A stretch of DNA of 64,000 nucleotides from Cryptomeria japonica (taxonomy: Eukaryota > Streptophyta > Pinopsida > Cupressales > Cupressaceae), in NCBI RefSeq assembly GCF_030272615.1, contig NC_081409.1:912951840-913015839 (forward strand), given 5' to 3'. This document shows positions 1 to 11,533 of this stretch, piece by piece (within the stretch, counting starts at the first letter, position 1; the number at the start of each line of letters is the position of its first letter). Below the pieces are notes generated by a model. It saw only the letters and a program-made list of their open reading frames with translations, made no database searches and was not told the origin of the DNA. Both the position numbers and the translations under genes were made by a program.

Positions 1-11
1 GTGTTGTTTAG

Positions 12-1364
12 CTATGCTACACTCAACAAATTGTATTTCAAACCTTCAACCCAATAAACATCATTGCATCTTGCATTATCAAGAAGTGTTATGGATCCTT
101 TACCTCTTACTAGACATGGTGCATCATTACCAAATCTAACATAGCCTGCATCATAATCTTCTAACATAACAAACTTGTGTTTATCTCTTGTCATATGATG
201 TGAGCATCCACTATCTATAATCCAAGAATCATTAGTGTTTATGTGAGATATTTGGGCTTTTTCTTCATACCTTTCTTCATCTGATCCATCATTGATAGCC
301 ACATAAACAACTTCCTCTGTATCTGTCTCATCTGATTTATCATCGTTAGATTCCTCATCAGCTATTAAGCATGTCTTTCCATCTCTTCTTCTAAAGTCTC
401 GATGTCCTCTATAATGGTTATCTTTTTGTCTGTCATCTCGGTAATCTCTCTTTTTAGTGAAATCTTTGTCAGGAAAGTTAGAAGCCATATGTCCAATCTT
501 ATCACAATTGAAACATTTCAAAGGTAATTTTCCTTTATACTTACCTTTGCGTCTCGGTAACCTTTTGGCCAATAGTGCTTCAAACTCTTCTTGCTTTTTG
601 ATTTCTTCATACAGTTTGTGTACTTCTTCCATGTTCTTCTGAAATCTTTCACTTGCTCCATTGTGATCTCCTTCAGAGTACTTATACTTTCTTTCATTGT
701 AATCATTAGATTCATTCAGATGAAAAGAACTAAATGTAGATTCAACTTTATTTACCGATGACCCACTGTTATCAAAATTACTTAACTCAAAAGCATGTAG
801 CTTACCAATAGTAGCATCCAAGGAAACTGGCATATTGGGTACATACCTCAATTCATTGATTGCAGAGACTCAGATTGCATAGGTAGGTAGAAGGGTTCTT
901 AAAAAATTACTTGTTACATCCTTTTCTTCAATAGTTCCTCCTGCTCCTTTGATTTGATTTACAATCTCCTTTAGTCTTGTACTGTACTGGGTTATGTTTT
1001 CACCTTCATTCATCCTCATAGATTCAAGTTGTCCTCTTAGACTATCCACTTTTGCTCTTTGAACATGTTCATCTCCTCCATATATAGATATGAGCTTAGT
1101 CCACATTGCCTTTGCATTAGTACATCTTTCTAGATCATTAAACTCTAAATCGATCAATGCAGATGTTATTTCAATCATTGCTTGAATATGTTCTTGCTTT
1201 GCCTTTATCTCTTCCATAGTCAATGGATAGGTGCTCAGTGCAACAAAATCATTCTACAGATAGTATATATCATATTCTCCAACTCCTGATAGTTGTAGCT
1301 TCATCCTTTTCTGCTATGTAGAGAAACTTGACTTATTCAGCTTAGGTGCATCCCTCTTATACAT
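12..1364 (-). pseudogene. gag and protease region of copia A, broken
   Basis: The gag polyprotein forms the element's particle and the protease would process it. The likely start is the ATG at 1364. A UBN2-type gag domain lies at about 870-1223 (IYGGDEHVQRAK followed by a LRGQLESMRM-like helix). A zinc knuckle CFNCDKIGHMASNF follows near 500, where the last Cys has become Phe. The protease motif WIIDSGCSHHMT near 200 keeps its DSG. In-frame stops: TAG at 1314-1316, TAG at 1254-1256, and a TGA between 870 and 851 where related copies read Arg, consistent with CpG decay. A further TAG at about 9-11 precedes the window edge. The element is dead as a protein source. Confidence 0.85.
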
Positions 1365-1414
1365 CTTTGGATCTTTAACTCAAGTGCCTTTAAACTTTCC
1401 TTTCGGAGTCCAAA

Positions 1415-1426
1415 GCTCTGATACCA
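1415..1426 (-). other. Primer binding site of copia A
   Basis: On the minus strand the sequence reads TGGTATCAGAGC, three bases inside the LTR. This matches the 3' end of initiator methionine tRNA as used by most plant copia elements. It fixes the element's orientation as minus. Confidence 0.9.
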
Positions 1427-1428
1427 AT

Positions 1429-2960
1429 TGATAGTTCTGATACTTAATATAAGTATAGATCGAATAACCAATAAGATGAGAGGGGGGGGGGTGAATCATA
1501 CAAACTTAATCATCCATAAAAACATCAGATTCAACCTCGGTAACATATATATCAGTCATATAACCAAAAAACTGTCAAACATGCAAACTCAAAAGCATAA
1601 ACAATATAAACCTCATAACACCAGATTTAACGTGGAAACCCAAATAGGGAAAAACCACTGTGGGATTTCAGACCCACTAAGAAATATACTCTTCTATTGT
1701 ATGCTCAGTTAAAAGCAAATCTTGTTAAAGATTACAAACACATTGCTAGATATGACCTAGTTAAGGGATTTCCCTCAGATTTGTTAGGATCTTCACTTTG
1801 TTAGAAGCGACCTTGTCTAAGGATTTCAAACACTTAATTAGAATGTCACCTTGTTAGAAGATTTACATATAAGACTGTTAAGTCCACTCGGTTAAGAGAT
1901 TTCCTGTCACTTTCACAAAATAACAGTAATGAAAATCTATCTGCAACTTCACATCTAAAATGCTAAAGCAGATTCCTATTTGTTCAATACAATCTAGACA
2001 TAGAACTAATCCTATCTATTTGTTGGGCATCAATACTCTATTAGACTAACAAGTCTTCAAGCTTCTTTGCTCGGTAATCACTATGTAGCATCCCTGTGCA
2101 TACATTTTCCCGCATGCATTGTTTAACAACAGTTTCCTATTTATAAACAATTAGGTAACCGCTTAATCTCATTGATCACATTTCCCATGATCAATCATAG
2201 CCATCAAATCTTCAATCTTGTCCAGGTTCATTGTATCTTTCGATCTGAAAACATTTTACCCTGCCTTGGAACTTGTACATTCACCTTGGAACTTGTGTTA
2301 GGGTAATGCAGTTCAATCTAAGCTATAGATCTTCATGCCGAGTTTCCATTGCCTTAGATTCGTTAACAAACTTCTTCCACAGCTTACCAATCATTGATCC
2401 GCTCATGCTCATTAGCTTCTTTCATTAAATATCACATGTAAACATTTAATGCATTCTGTTATAGCTTGGTTACAACTTGGTGAATACTAAACTTCACTCG
2501 GTAGACATTCTGTCTTCATTAACCGACAATGATAACCTTAGGGTTTATCGACTAGGTTCCTTAGGGTTTACCGACTAGGTTCTTTGCTTGATATGATAGT
2601 GTAGTATTAACCTTTACATTTTACAACATATGTATGAAGTTAAAACAATCTAAAACATCAAGATCTCATCATTGTCTGACTCAGTAGAGTTGCCCATTGA
2701 ATAACTTATCCCCTTATTCATCATATTCTTTCTTGTGTCTTTATCGACTTCTTTATAATATTCATATCATACTTCTCAAGATATGGCAACATCATACTGA
2801 ATTAGAAAATCAATTTCTTGACATCAATGACAAAATAATAATATCAAGATAGTAAAACATCTTTAATTAGTTATGTCCATAATCATCAACAACCTTCTCA
2901 ATATCCTTATTGAAATGCTAACAATCTTTCATTATTTGCTATAATGTAATATTGCCAACA
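1429..2960 (-). repeat. 5' LTR of copia A
   Basis: About 1532 bp, bounded by TG at 1429 and CA at 2960, directly beside the primer binding site. It contains a run of ten G at about 1480, typical of some plant copia LTRs. It has a conserved block at about 1629-1670 where CGTGG, CCC, GGG and CCAC form a small nested hairpin shared with the LTRs of B, C and F. It also has a series of short words of the type GTTAAG/CTTGTTAGAAG. No protein-coding signal is seen. The partner LTR is not in the window, so the ends rest on TG/CA and the junction comparison. Confidence 0.8.
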
Positions 2961-5650
2961 CTTCTAACCACTTGTAATACAGGGATGACAATATCTCTAG
3001 TGTGAGTGAATGCATCCATAGTCACCACTAGATTATGAATGATCTCAAGGACCTGGATAGCTCTATGGATTGTCTTCATCATTCTTGCTACAAATTCCAT
3101 GGCTACCTTGTATGATTCATCACTCCATGTACTTATAAGTTAGGCTAAGCTCTTCATCTTTTCTCTTTCATTTATTGACTTAGGAGGGAGTGCCTACAAG
3201 GGTGAGGCTGCCAGATCCTGTCATCTTAACAACTGATTAAGGTGGCTAAAATAATTCCTCCAACCGTTAACCTCCTTTCCCAAAATTTTATTCTTTTCTA
3301 TTTTTTTCTTTAGTTTATCATTAACTGCTCTCACTGAATTGGTTGCCTATTCCATGGATTGCTCAGAGGTAAGTGGACCAAGATCAAATGTCTCTAAATC
3401 ATATTCTTCTTCCATAATCTCATCATCATACTTGTCCACTATTGGTGTAGCTATCTGTATCTTCCTGGATGCTGCATCATCTCTAATTACCTTTGACATC
3501 CTTGTATCCTTCTTCCTTTTGATCTCTTCTTGAGAGTTTCCTAGAAGAATTTCCAAAACAAATACTTTCTCTTCATCTTCAACCATAACTAACCTCATAA
3601 GCCTTTCTTTTAGCCAATTTGGAATGGAAGATTTTTTCTATCTTACTTTTATTTCCTCAAGGAAATGCCCCTCAGCTCTGGAAGGAGATGTTCCTTCATC
3701 ATCATTCTTTTCTTCTTGTTTCTCATTAGCACCAACTTGGAGAGGAAGAGACTGACTTGATGAGAGCTGAGGTGTTCATCCTTTTCCTTGTTTATCATTC
3801 TCTACTGTGGATTCTATAGACTCATCTACTTCATACACCTTCTCTCTTTGATCCTCTCCTTGGCCTAGCTCCTTTTCATGGCTAGAAGAAGTACTCGATG
3901 GATGTTCAGGATTCACCTTTTGTTTCTTCTTGGATGGTTCTCTCTTTTTAGGCAACTCCTTTCTTTTTGACCCCTTGGAATGAGAAGTGTTCTCACTTAC
4001 ACTTGCTTCTCCTTCTTTTGTTCTTGCTTCTAGGCTAAATGTCATGGTTATATTTTGTTCCTTCAAATTTTGATATTGGACATCTACCCATCTGCGAGTA
4101 CAATTCAAAACTAGGTCCATCAATGTTTTTAAGTCTGCGACTTCTTGTTCATCCCAATCTATCTTCAGTTCCTTGTCTTCCTTCTGATAGGAGGATTGAA
4201 GATATCTACCACTGTCATGTGCTTGATTAGCTACTCTATAAACTTTACATTTCCTAATAAGATCAAAAGGTAATCTAGAGTGCATCTTCCTTTTTACCTC
4301 CACATCATCCTGAACATTCATCCAGAAGTCCTCTACTTGAAACAAATGCTTGTACTTCTTCCCAACAGCTTCTTCTATATAACCATTAGGATCAAAATTC
4401 TCTCTCGAGGAAAACTATGTGAATGAATACAGAGATAGTTCCTTTTCTATATCTTTGGCTGCTTGAGAATTAGGACACACTTGAATTGAATTTCCCAATG
4501 AAATAGGTATGGGGATACCATTCCCATGCTTATGTCTTGATGCTTTAGCACAGACTGCCAACTGTCTAGTCACTACAAGTAATATTATTCTATCTGTAGG
4601 ATGTCTTGGCAACATATAAGGAGGTGAAGAACATCCATGGACCCTAATGTAGGTGAATTTAGGAAATTGAATGAACCGTGCACCATGTTTCTTCACGACT
4701 TCTTGTGCTTCTAGAGATAGTTGATGGTGGATCCCTCCTTGTAATGTCCTGGTGATATGCATTATGAAAGTATCGCTGAATAGCTTGTAGTAATTCTTAG
4801 GTGGATTATGCAATTGAGCATAAGAATCACATACTCTTATCTCTTTGGGTCCTTTCCCAACAACTCCTCTGTGTGGTAATCCTACATATTCAAAGCATCT
4901 GGCTAAATAATATATAACATATGAACTTATGTGGAATGACTTAGTAGGGACTAGCCTCCTCAACTGGACATATAGGTTGTTGCTAATAATTTTGGCCCAA
5001 TTGAACATTTTCTTTTCTTGAACAATCACCTATATAAAGAAGAACACCCACTTGTCAAAAAAGAAGGCTTGAGAGGTACCTATAATCTGGTTGAGCATGG
5101 TTATCAAGTCTCTAAATTCCTCTTGGAAATCAATTCCATGAGGCATATTGGGTATCTTATTAAAGCAAGGCCTACTGTTGAGTAACCAATTATTCTTGAT
5201 GAAGTTCAGATAGGTATCAAGGTCATCTTCATAGATAGATTTAGCTCCTTCTAAGCTCTTGTAGATCATATCTCTTGGTTTCGGAAGATGAAAAGATTCA
5301 CTTATAGCTTCTTCTGAAAGATAGGTGAGGATAGTTCCATCCTTGGCTACAATTGTCCTTGAATGTGAATCATAGTGCTTGGCACATTTGATCATTAGCT
5401 CATGACATCTGACTGTGGGAGGGAAGCCTGCGGCCTTGATGATTCCACTCTCAATTATCTTCTTGGCTATGGGTGATGGCTTGCCGATGTAGGGTGTTTC
5501 TCGAAACTTCTTCACATTAAAGTTCCCTAAGTTGGTGTCTCCAATACTTCTCCATTCAGATAGGATCCTTGTCTCTAATTCATCACTCCTTTGATCTTCT
5601 TTAATGAGAGCTTGCCAGGTAGTAGATCCACTTGCCTTGGGGGCCACCAT
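2961..5650 (-). pseudogene. Unknown repeat-borne protein U, copy 1 (broken)
   Basis: I do not recognise a characterised family. From an ATG at 5650 the frame runs 206 codons to a TAG, continues as 204 more codons from 5029, then 189 codons from 4345 and shorter pieces to 2961, in all some 850 residues. The N-terminal half is globular (motifs KFRETPYIGKPSPIAKKI, SEEAISESFHLPKPRDMIY, FFFDKWVFFF). The middle contains YVIYYLARCFEYVGLPHRG and TLQGGIHHQLSLEAQEVV. A Lys-rich basic stretch near 3900-3990 (KRKELPKKREPSKKKQK) could be a nuclear signal, and acidic, charged segments follow. The region is 2-codon decayed with shared stops (see copy 2 at 26290-29058). Copia A has cut off its C-terminus. 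No RT, IN, gag knuckle or transposase motif is visible. Confidence 0.6.
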
Positions 5651-5949
5651 TTGCTACCTACAAAAAGGCTTAAGTTAGATTTAGGTATAAGCCCTAAATA
5701 GGTGACTTGAGATCTTTTAAAGAAACAATTAAACTTTAATTTGAAAATAAAATGATAAACCCTTAAAATTATGAATTTTCAAAATGATATCACCTATGAA
5801 TCAAAATAGATTATTGAAGACTTAACCTTTAAAAATTGATATAGAAATTTGAATCAGATCTTCAATACATCTTCAAAAATCAGATTGTACATACATTGTC
5901 CTTGATTTTAACTATCAACCTGAAAAAGATGGGTAAAAAGGGAGATTAT
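5651..5949. other. Conserved non-coding flank of unit U, copy 1
   Basis: About 300 bp conserved with 46814-47114. It is AT-rich with no reading frame. On the minus strand, just upstream of the U start codon, there are two acceptor-like tracts (TTTTTGTAG and TTTTTCAG). On the plus strand its outer end reads GGGTAAAAAGGGAGATT, which looks like a plus-strand polypurine tract. Similarity between the two copies stops right after it. Confidence 0.5.
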
Positions 5950-8900
5950 TGTTGGATTTGCCTTCCTTCCAAGTGATGTTCAAAGGAGTTCACAAGCTTC
6001 AGATCTACACCTTAGGTTCACCCTTGCTGACTTGGACCTTGACCAACCTTCCTGAATCATAAATTCATCTATACCTGCTGCAAATCACTTCTCTAATTCT
6101 GCTCCTCAAATTCGCTTAGGAAGAATGATTGAATAAATGATTAAAGATTGCAAACTTCACTTTCCTTTATAGGGTTCTTTCATCCTTTTTCCAAAATGCC
6201 GACCTCTTAAATAAATAAATATAATTTAAAAAAAATCCATCTCCAAGGTGGCTGACCTAGTAATAAAGATAAAAAAGAATATAGTTGGGTGCCAAAGAAT
6301 GAATTTTTTTAATTTTAAAGCTCAAAGGTCAATTTAGCCAACTTGACAATTGTTTAATCAAGGCGGATTTGTATTATTTATTCAAAAAATTAAGGTTTGA
6401 TTAGCAATGTAAGAGAGGAATAATGTGTCTTGAATGTGACTTGCTTGTCAATCCTTTGAAGAGACATAGGCAACCCTAGGAGATGTTGATGTTTCTTCAA
6501 GATTTGATGTTTCCCATTTTACTCCAACTTTCCATTATTTCACCATCTTAATCTTTAACCTCTCAATGTTCTTGCCATCATGACCTTGCAACTTGCCTTT
6601 TACCTAGCTCAGACAAGGTGAAAAATAGGGGTTTCAAAGGATTTTACCCAGGACCCTTTGGAAGGATCAGGAGCGATTTTTATGATTAGGTGCAAATTCC
6701 ATTGTTTCCTTACTCCAAATTGCTTCCCAAGAGAATAATTTACTAGTTTTCTCTCCACCAAGGCCTAGGAATTCATATTTTATCCTCCATCATGAGCAAA
6801 TTAGGTGATTTTGAGAATTTCTCTCTGGACCCTTTGGAAGGGTCAGGAGCGAAATTCATGATTTGCTTGATTTCCCTCACTTAGCTTCATTCTTAATCCC
6901 TTAAGTCATTAATAACAAGTCTTTGGGCTTCAAAATTGATTAGGAATGCACTAGCTTGTAGATTGGAGCAAGGAATAGTGCCTTATGAAGAAATTCGCTC
7001 TAGACCCTTTGGAAGGGTTAGGAGCGATTTTCTTCCTTTAGGTTGAACTCTACCTTCTTCTTACCTTGCTATGCCATTATTCTCACCTTTGGAATCCTTC
7101 CTCATGAAGGCAACACTCACTTGATTCTTAGGAAGGTCTGAAACGAGAAATTCACTCCAGACCATGGCCAAGGACAAGACCTATTTAGAATTTCTCTCTA
7201 GACCCTTTGGAAGGGTCAGGAGTGAAATTCCTATTTTACCTCAAAATCTTCACTTTTTCTGGTCACAAGCTATTGAAAGGTGTTCCTAGGGGTATCTTCA
7301 AGCTAATTTCACCTTGATCAATGTTTGGCTTAACACAAAATTGGAAGAAAAAGGATATTTTGAGAATTTTGCTTTGGAACCTTTGGAAGGGTCAGGAGCA
7401 AAATTCAAGATTTAGGCTTGACTCTTCATTTCTTCAACTCCAATATTCTTTTCAAGTCAAATATACATCACTCCACTCCCACTATGTCCCAGGATGAAAG
7501 ATGTTGGCCTAAACAAGGAAGAAAATGATGTCTATGGAGAATTTCACTTTGGACCCTTTGGAAGGGTCAAGAGCGAAATTCTTTTTTTGGGTTGATTTCA
7601 TACTTCTTCCATTCAATCCACCTTAAAAATTGATCAAAATCACCTCTCTTCACCACAATAAAGTCTATTTTCCATCCACTTAGCTCAAAACCTCACTTTT
7701 CAATGTCTTAGGCAAGATAGAGGGTCAAATTGAGGATTTCGCTTTGGACCCTTTGGAAGGGTCAAGAACGAAATTCCTAGTTTGGGTTGATTTTCACTAC
7801 TTCATCGCCTCAATTCACCTTTAAAAGGTAAAAAAACATCAAAGTCTTTCCAACCATGTCTTAGAAGTCCAAAAACTTGGCCATAACAAGGAGGAACATA
7901 GAGGCAATGAGAATTTCTCTATAGACCCTTTGGAAGGGTCAGGAGCGAAATTCTCCCTTGAGCTCACTTCTCACTCTTTTCCTCCCATTTTTGCCTTGGT
8001 CCCAACTTCTTAGGCCTCCTCTTATCATTCTCAAGTTCAAAATGGCATTTACTTCAAGATTTTGTGAAGAAATAGGGCTCTAGAAGAATTTTGCTCTAGA
8101 CCCTATGCAAGGGTCAGGAGCGAAATTTACCCTTAGGCTCTAATCCTAATTTCATCTCCCATATTTCTTCATACAAACAAGTTCTTTTCCCTCACTAATG
8201 CTTGGGAATGAGTTAGTTCTTAGCTCGGGTCAAGGTAGAATGTCTTATGGAGAATTTCGCTCTGGACCCTTTGGAAGGGTCAGGAGCGAAATTCCTATTC
8301 TAGGCTTAATACACCTTGAAATTGTCTTGACTTCGCCTTAGACTCAACCTTTTGATGAATTTTCTTCCATATCCTTGCAAATCAATCTAACCAATGAATG
8401 AATTAGGTGAAATCTTAGGTCCTCTATGAAATTTTGTTCTGGACCCTTTGGAAGGGTTAGTAGCGAGTTTGGTGAATTTGCCTTAGACTCCACTGAAACA
8501 TTCAAAGTTTTTCTCAATTTAATTGATCATACTTCTAATAAACCATTTTGAAGAGTTCCTGGCTCAAAATCTTGGATTACAAAAATGTCTTATCCATTTC
8601 ATTCAAGAACCCTTGGAAGGATAGGACCTATCCTAGAATTTTGCTCTAGACCCTTTGAAAGGGTCAGGAGCGAAATTTATGATTTTGAGCTTAAATTTTG
8701 ACCTTCTCATCCAATTTCCAATCCAACTCCTTATAATCACATCTCTCTAGACTTTCTCATGCTAGCAATCACCTTTTGAGCCTATACTTTGATCATTGGC
8801 CTCATTCAATTGACTCTGACTCGATAGAAGACAAGACTCTGGCCCGAAAACTTACAACCTTGACTCATCCTAACTCAAACCTTTCAACCACTTTACAAAA

Positions 8901-9181
8901 TATAGACATTTTCCATATTTTAAAAGGCAAGATCCCTCTAAAATTACATTAGGGCTCTAGGCATAAAAAAAATGACTTTACCAAGCCCATGTCAAATTTG
9001 GCTTCCAAAGGAATCTTAGGAAAGCTCTGCGAGCAAAACCCTAACCTACCTAGCCTAGGCGACCACCAACTCACTCAAAACAACAAGGAAGAAGAGAAAA
9101 AACTAAGCTAAGAGAAAGCAAGACCAAAAAAAGAGAGGGGGTCCCCATTTTGATAGGACGATATGTGAAATGGTCACAACA
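5950..9181. repeat. TG...CA-bounded 3.2-kb unit, possible long LTR
   Basis: The unit begins TGTTGGATTTG at 5950 and ends GTCACAACA at 9181, giving the TGTTG/CAACA inverted ends typical of LTRs. It holds no protein-coding signal. Its central two thirds is the hairpin array described separately. Bases at 9139-9150 read GGGGTCCCCATT. The flanking five bases (ATTAT and TCTGG) do not match, so it is not a simple solo LTR with a target duplication. It could be the 3' LTR of a plus-strand element (the purine tract at 5928-5949 favours this) or belong to G1 on the minus strand. Confidence 0.4.
6652..8665. repeat. Array of twelve nested hairpins, about 176-bp period
   Basis: The core word GACCCTTTGGAAGGGTC or a close variant starts at 6652, 6828, 7003, 7201, 7377, 7552, 7747, 7924, 8099, 8265, 8442 and 8649. 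Spacings are 176, 175, 198, 176, 175, 195, 177, 175, 166, 177 and 207. The core is itself a 7-bp stem with a 3-nt loop. In the best copies it is enclosed by an 11-bp outer stem, GAATTTCGCTC on the left and GAGCGAAATTC on the right. The spacers between cores are strongly diverged, with only weak shared words such as TTAGGCTTGA after the hairpin. Two further decayed copies lie near 7160 and 8607. Confidence 0.92.
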
Positions 9182-10132
9182 TCTGGCGACACAATAAGAA
9201 TGTTTGCAAACAAATGAGAATCAAACCATCTTCTGGAATATTTGGAGAATCTCCCTTAATAAATTAAAAAGTTAAAAAACATTCACAAGAAGAGACTTTC
9301 ATATTGAGATAAAGTACTAAGTCCATGATTATCCATGTGTGTGCAATGCGTTAATTCCCCTCAACAAGACAATCATGATCTCTAGGTTCCCTTGTGATTG
9401 GCTACGTAGTTTATCTGAACTCCAAAAGCATCCTGGATAGAGCCTTGCTACCAGTCAGACGTCTATAGTCCTGACGAGGTTATCGCCGCAATCTCATGAA
9501 CATTTATCCATTTCTAGCTGGGCGTCTATAGCCCTGATAGAGTTACTCATATGTTCCCATTAGCCATTCATTTTCTTTCTTCTGATTTTCTTTTTTCATC
9601 CTTTTCTCATTTTTTTTTTGATATTGCTTTCTTTGCTTTTCATATTCCGTCAATTCCTTTGGCTTGTAAGAGATGAAGCTTACTAGGGTTTGAGAATTGT
9701 GGTGACGCTGAAGCCAGATTTTAGGTTTATAACTAATCACAAATTTGGCTAAAAACCATAATGACTCGGAGGTTATTAGTGTGAAGAGATATAATAACCA
9801 AAGGACACTAATATCTCACTACAATAAGAAAATCTTACTTCATGGAAAATACAATTTAACTCAAGATTTCATCAAGATAAATTTCTTTATGTCCGAGAGG
9901 ACTTCATGATTATGCAAATGAAATGAACAATCCAGTAGAACGCCAATGTGCTTCATGACAAAATCATCTTTTTCTCGATGGATACCCCTCAAAAATAAGC
10001 AAACCAGCTAAACTAAGATGCCCAAAGAAAAAACCACCGAAACTAAGACCCAAACAAAGATGAAAGAAAACCCAAGACACACCACACACCAAAACCTAGG
10101 CTAACTATATACAAAGGCAGACCTCCTAAATT
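9182..10132 (-). other. 3' non-coding region of G1
   Basis: There is no convincing reading frame in these 950 bp. A long pyrimidine tract at 9563-9645 (purine-rich on the minus strand) is a candidate polypurine region. A short direct repeat, CGTCTATAG(T/C)CCTGA, occurs at about 9459 and 9523. The downstream 3' LTR of G1 could not be recognised. Confidence 0.4.
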
Positions 10133-11533
10133 TTAGGGTTGGAAAAAATGCTTGATATACCTCCCATTGACAGGCAATGGGACATCTTCCCCAGTTAGGG
10201 TCTTCAACTTGAATGTGTTCTCTCCTAGTATCTCAGAGATCTGATAAGGGCCCTTCCATAATTTATCGAATTTATCATGCTCACCCTTTTTTTCATGGGC
10301 TTTATCCCAGTATAGGACAAGATCTGAGATCCTGAATGCTTTGATTCTCACCTATCTATCGAACCATATTTTGACAACTCCTTGGTGCTTCGCAAAGTTT
10401 TCTAAGGCTTGAGCTTGCACAACATCGGTGTCTTCCATGTATTCTTGGATAAACCTTAATGTTGGGATCCTTTATTACATTGGGAATACAGGGTCCTGAC
10501 CATAAACTAGAATGTAGGGTGAAATCCCTAATGAGGTTTTGGTCTTGATCTGATCTTCCCAAAGGGAAAATCTTAGTTGGGTATGCCATTATGTTGGGCT
10601 TCTTTCTAGCAATTTCTTGATTACGATGAGAAGATTTTTATTCATGGATTCGGCTAACCCATTACCCTAAGGATAATAATTGGACAAAAATTTAAGGGTT
10701 ATACCATATTCAAAAGCCCAATTTGAAAATTTTAATGATGTGAAAGAAGAACCGTTATCGCAAACCAAAGCGTATGGACAATCAAACCTTGTAATAATGT
10801 TTTCTTCAAGAAATTTAATCACAACCTCAATAGTGCATATCTTAAGAGCTTTAGATTCAAACCACCTGGTACAATAGTCAGTCACAATGATGATATACTT
10901 GTGTTGCACCGAAGATGAGGGGTTGATGACACCAATAAAATCCATTCCCCATTTCGCGAATGGTCTAGCTTCGATCACTGGATTGAGTAGCATGGTAGGA
11001 TTTCTTTCTTTGAAAGCGGTGACTTGGCAAGTATGACAAGTCTTGACATGATCAAATGTATCCTTGAATAGTGTAGGCCAATAATATCCTGCTCTTAGAA
11101 TTTGATGTGATGTGGCCAGGTTAGCACCATAACCTGTACCAAACTTTGAATGAAAGTGTTTAATTATTTGTTTCACTTCTCCCTTTCCAACACACCTTAG
11201 ATATACTCCTTCATTATTTATTCGATATAAGATGGAACCTTGAAGCATAAAATGCTAAAAATTTAATCTTAATGTGCTCTTTTGAGTAGGTGTCATATGA
11301 GCGGGGCACTTCTGATTGAGCAAGTAAGTCACAATTTCCTTGTACCATTCATCTAGGGTGAGATCATCCAATTCATATACCTGCTAAACTAACCTGGGCC
11401 CGTCGACTACCTATGTCTGAGAAAGGGCTTGTCCTCGAACAATTTTAATGGGTTGGATTTCAATATCAAATTCTTGGATGATGGTGACCCACTTACCTCT
11501 TCTCTCTCCTAGTTCATTTTGCATGAGGGTTTT
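10133..11533 (-). pseudogene. Integrase (and end of RNase H) of G1, broken
   Basis: Integrase would insert the cDNA into the genome. The N-terminal zinc-binding motif is present (HFHSKFGTGYGAN ... H ... CHTCQ at about 11030-11160). The catalytic core shows the first Asp (KWGMDFIGV), the second (VCDNGSSF) and, after a stop near 10667, GLAESMNKNL with the Glu. The C-terminal part 10133-10351 (SDLVLYWDKAH ... LWKGPYQI) is the usual integrase tail, and no chromodomain follows. The segment 11250-11533 carries the end of RNase H and a linker with stops, continuing the frame broken by the G2 insertion. At least four stops or frameshifts make it non-functional. Confidence 0.85.
11529..11533. repeat. 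Target-site duplication of G2 (left; right copy 19289-19293)
   Basis: GTTTT on both sides of the element, exactly at the TG and CA ends. It fixes both boundaries and shows that G1 is the host sequence. Confidence 0.93.

Larger units (their letters stand above)
1..2960 (-). mobile_element. Copia element A, 5' part (LTR, gag, start of pol), minus strand
   Basis: Reading right to left this is the 5' LTR, a methionine-tRNA-type primer binding site, gag and the beginning of pol; the rest lies beyond base 1. The gag fold, zinc knuckle and the WIIDSGCSHHMT protease motif place it in Ty1/copia. Its right edge at 2960 is set by comparison with the second copy of the invaded unit: the sequence from about 2961 onward resembles 26570 onward, and the LTR sequence has no counterpart there. 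The left target duplication is outside the window and cannot be checked. Confidence 0.88.

Noticed and set aside
6652-8665. Regular repeat-spacer layout resembling a CRISPR array
   Set aside because: The spacing of about 176 bp is far too long, the repeats vary, the spacers are weakly related to each other, and the surroundings are plant retroelements.
5950-9181. Solo LTR with target duplication
   Set aside because: The flanking pentamers ATTAT and TCTGG do not match, so a simple solo LTR is not supported, though the TG...CA ends are.
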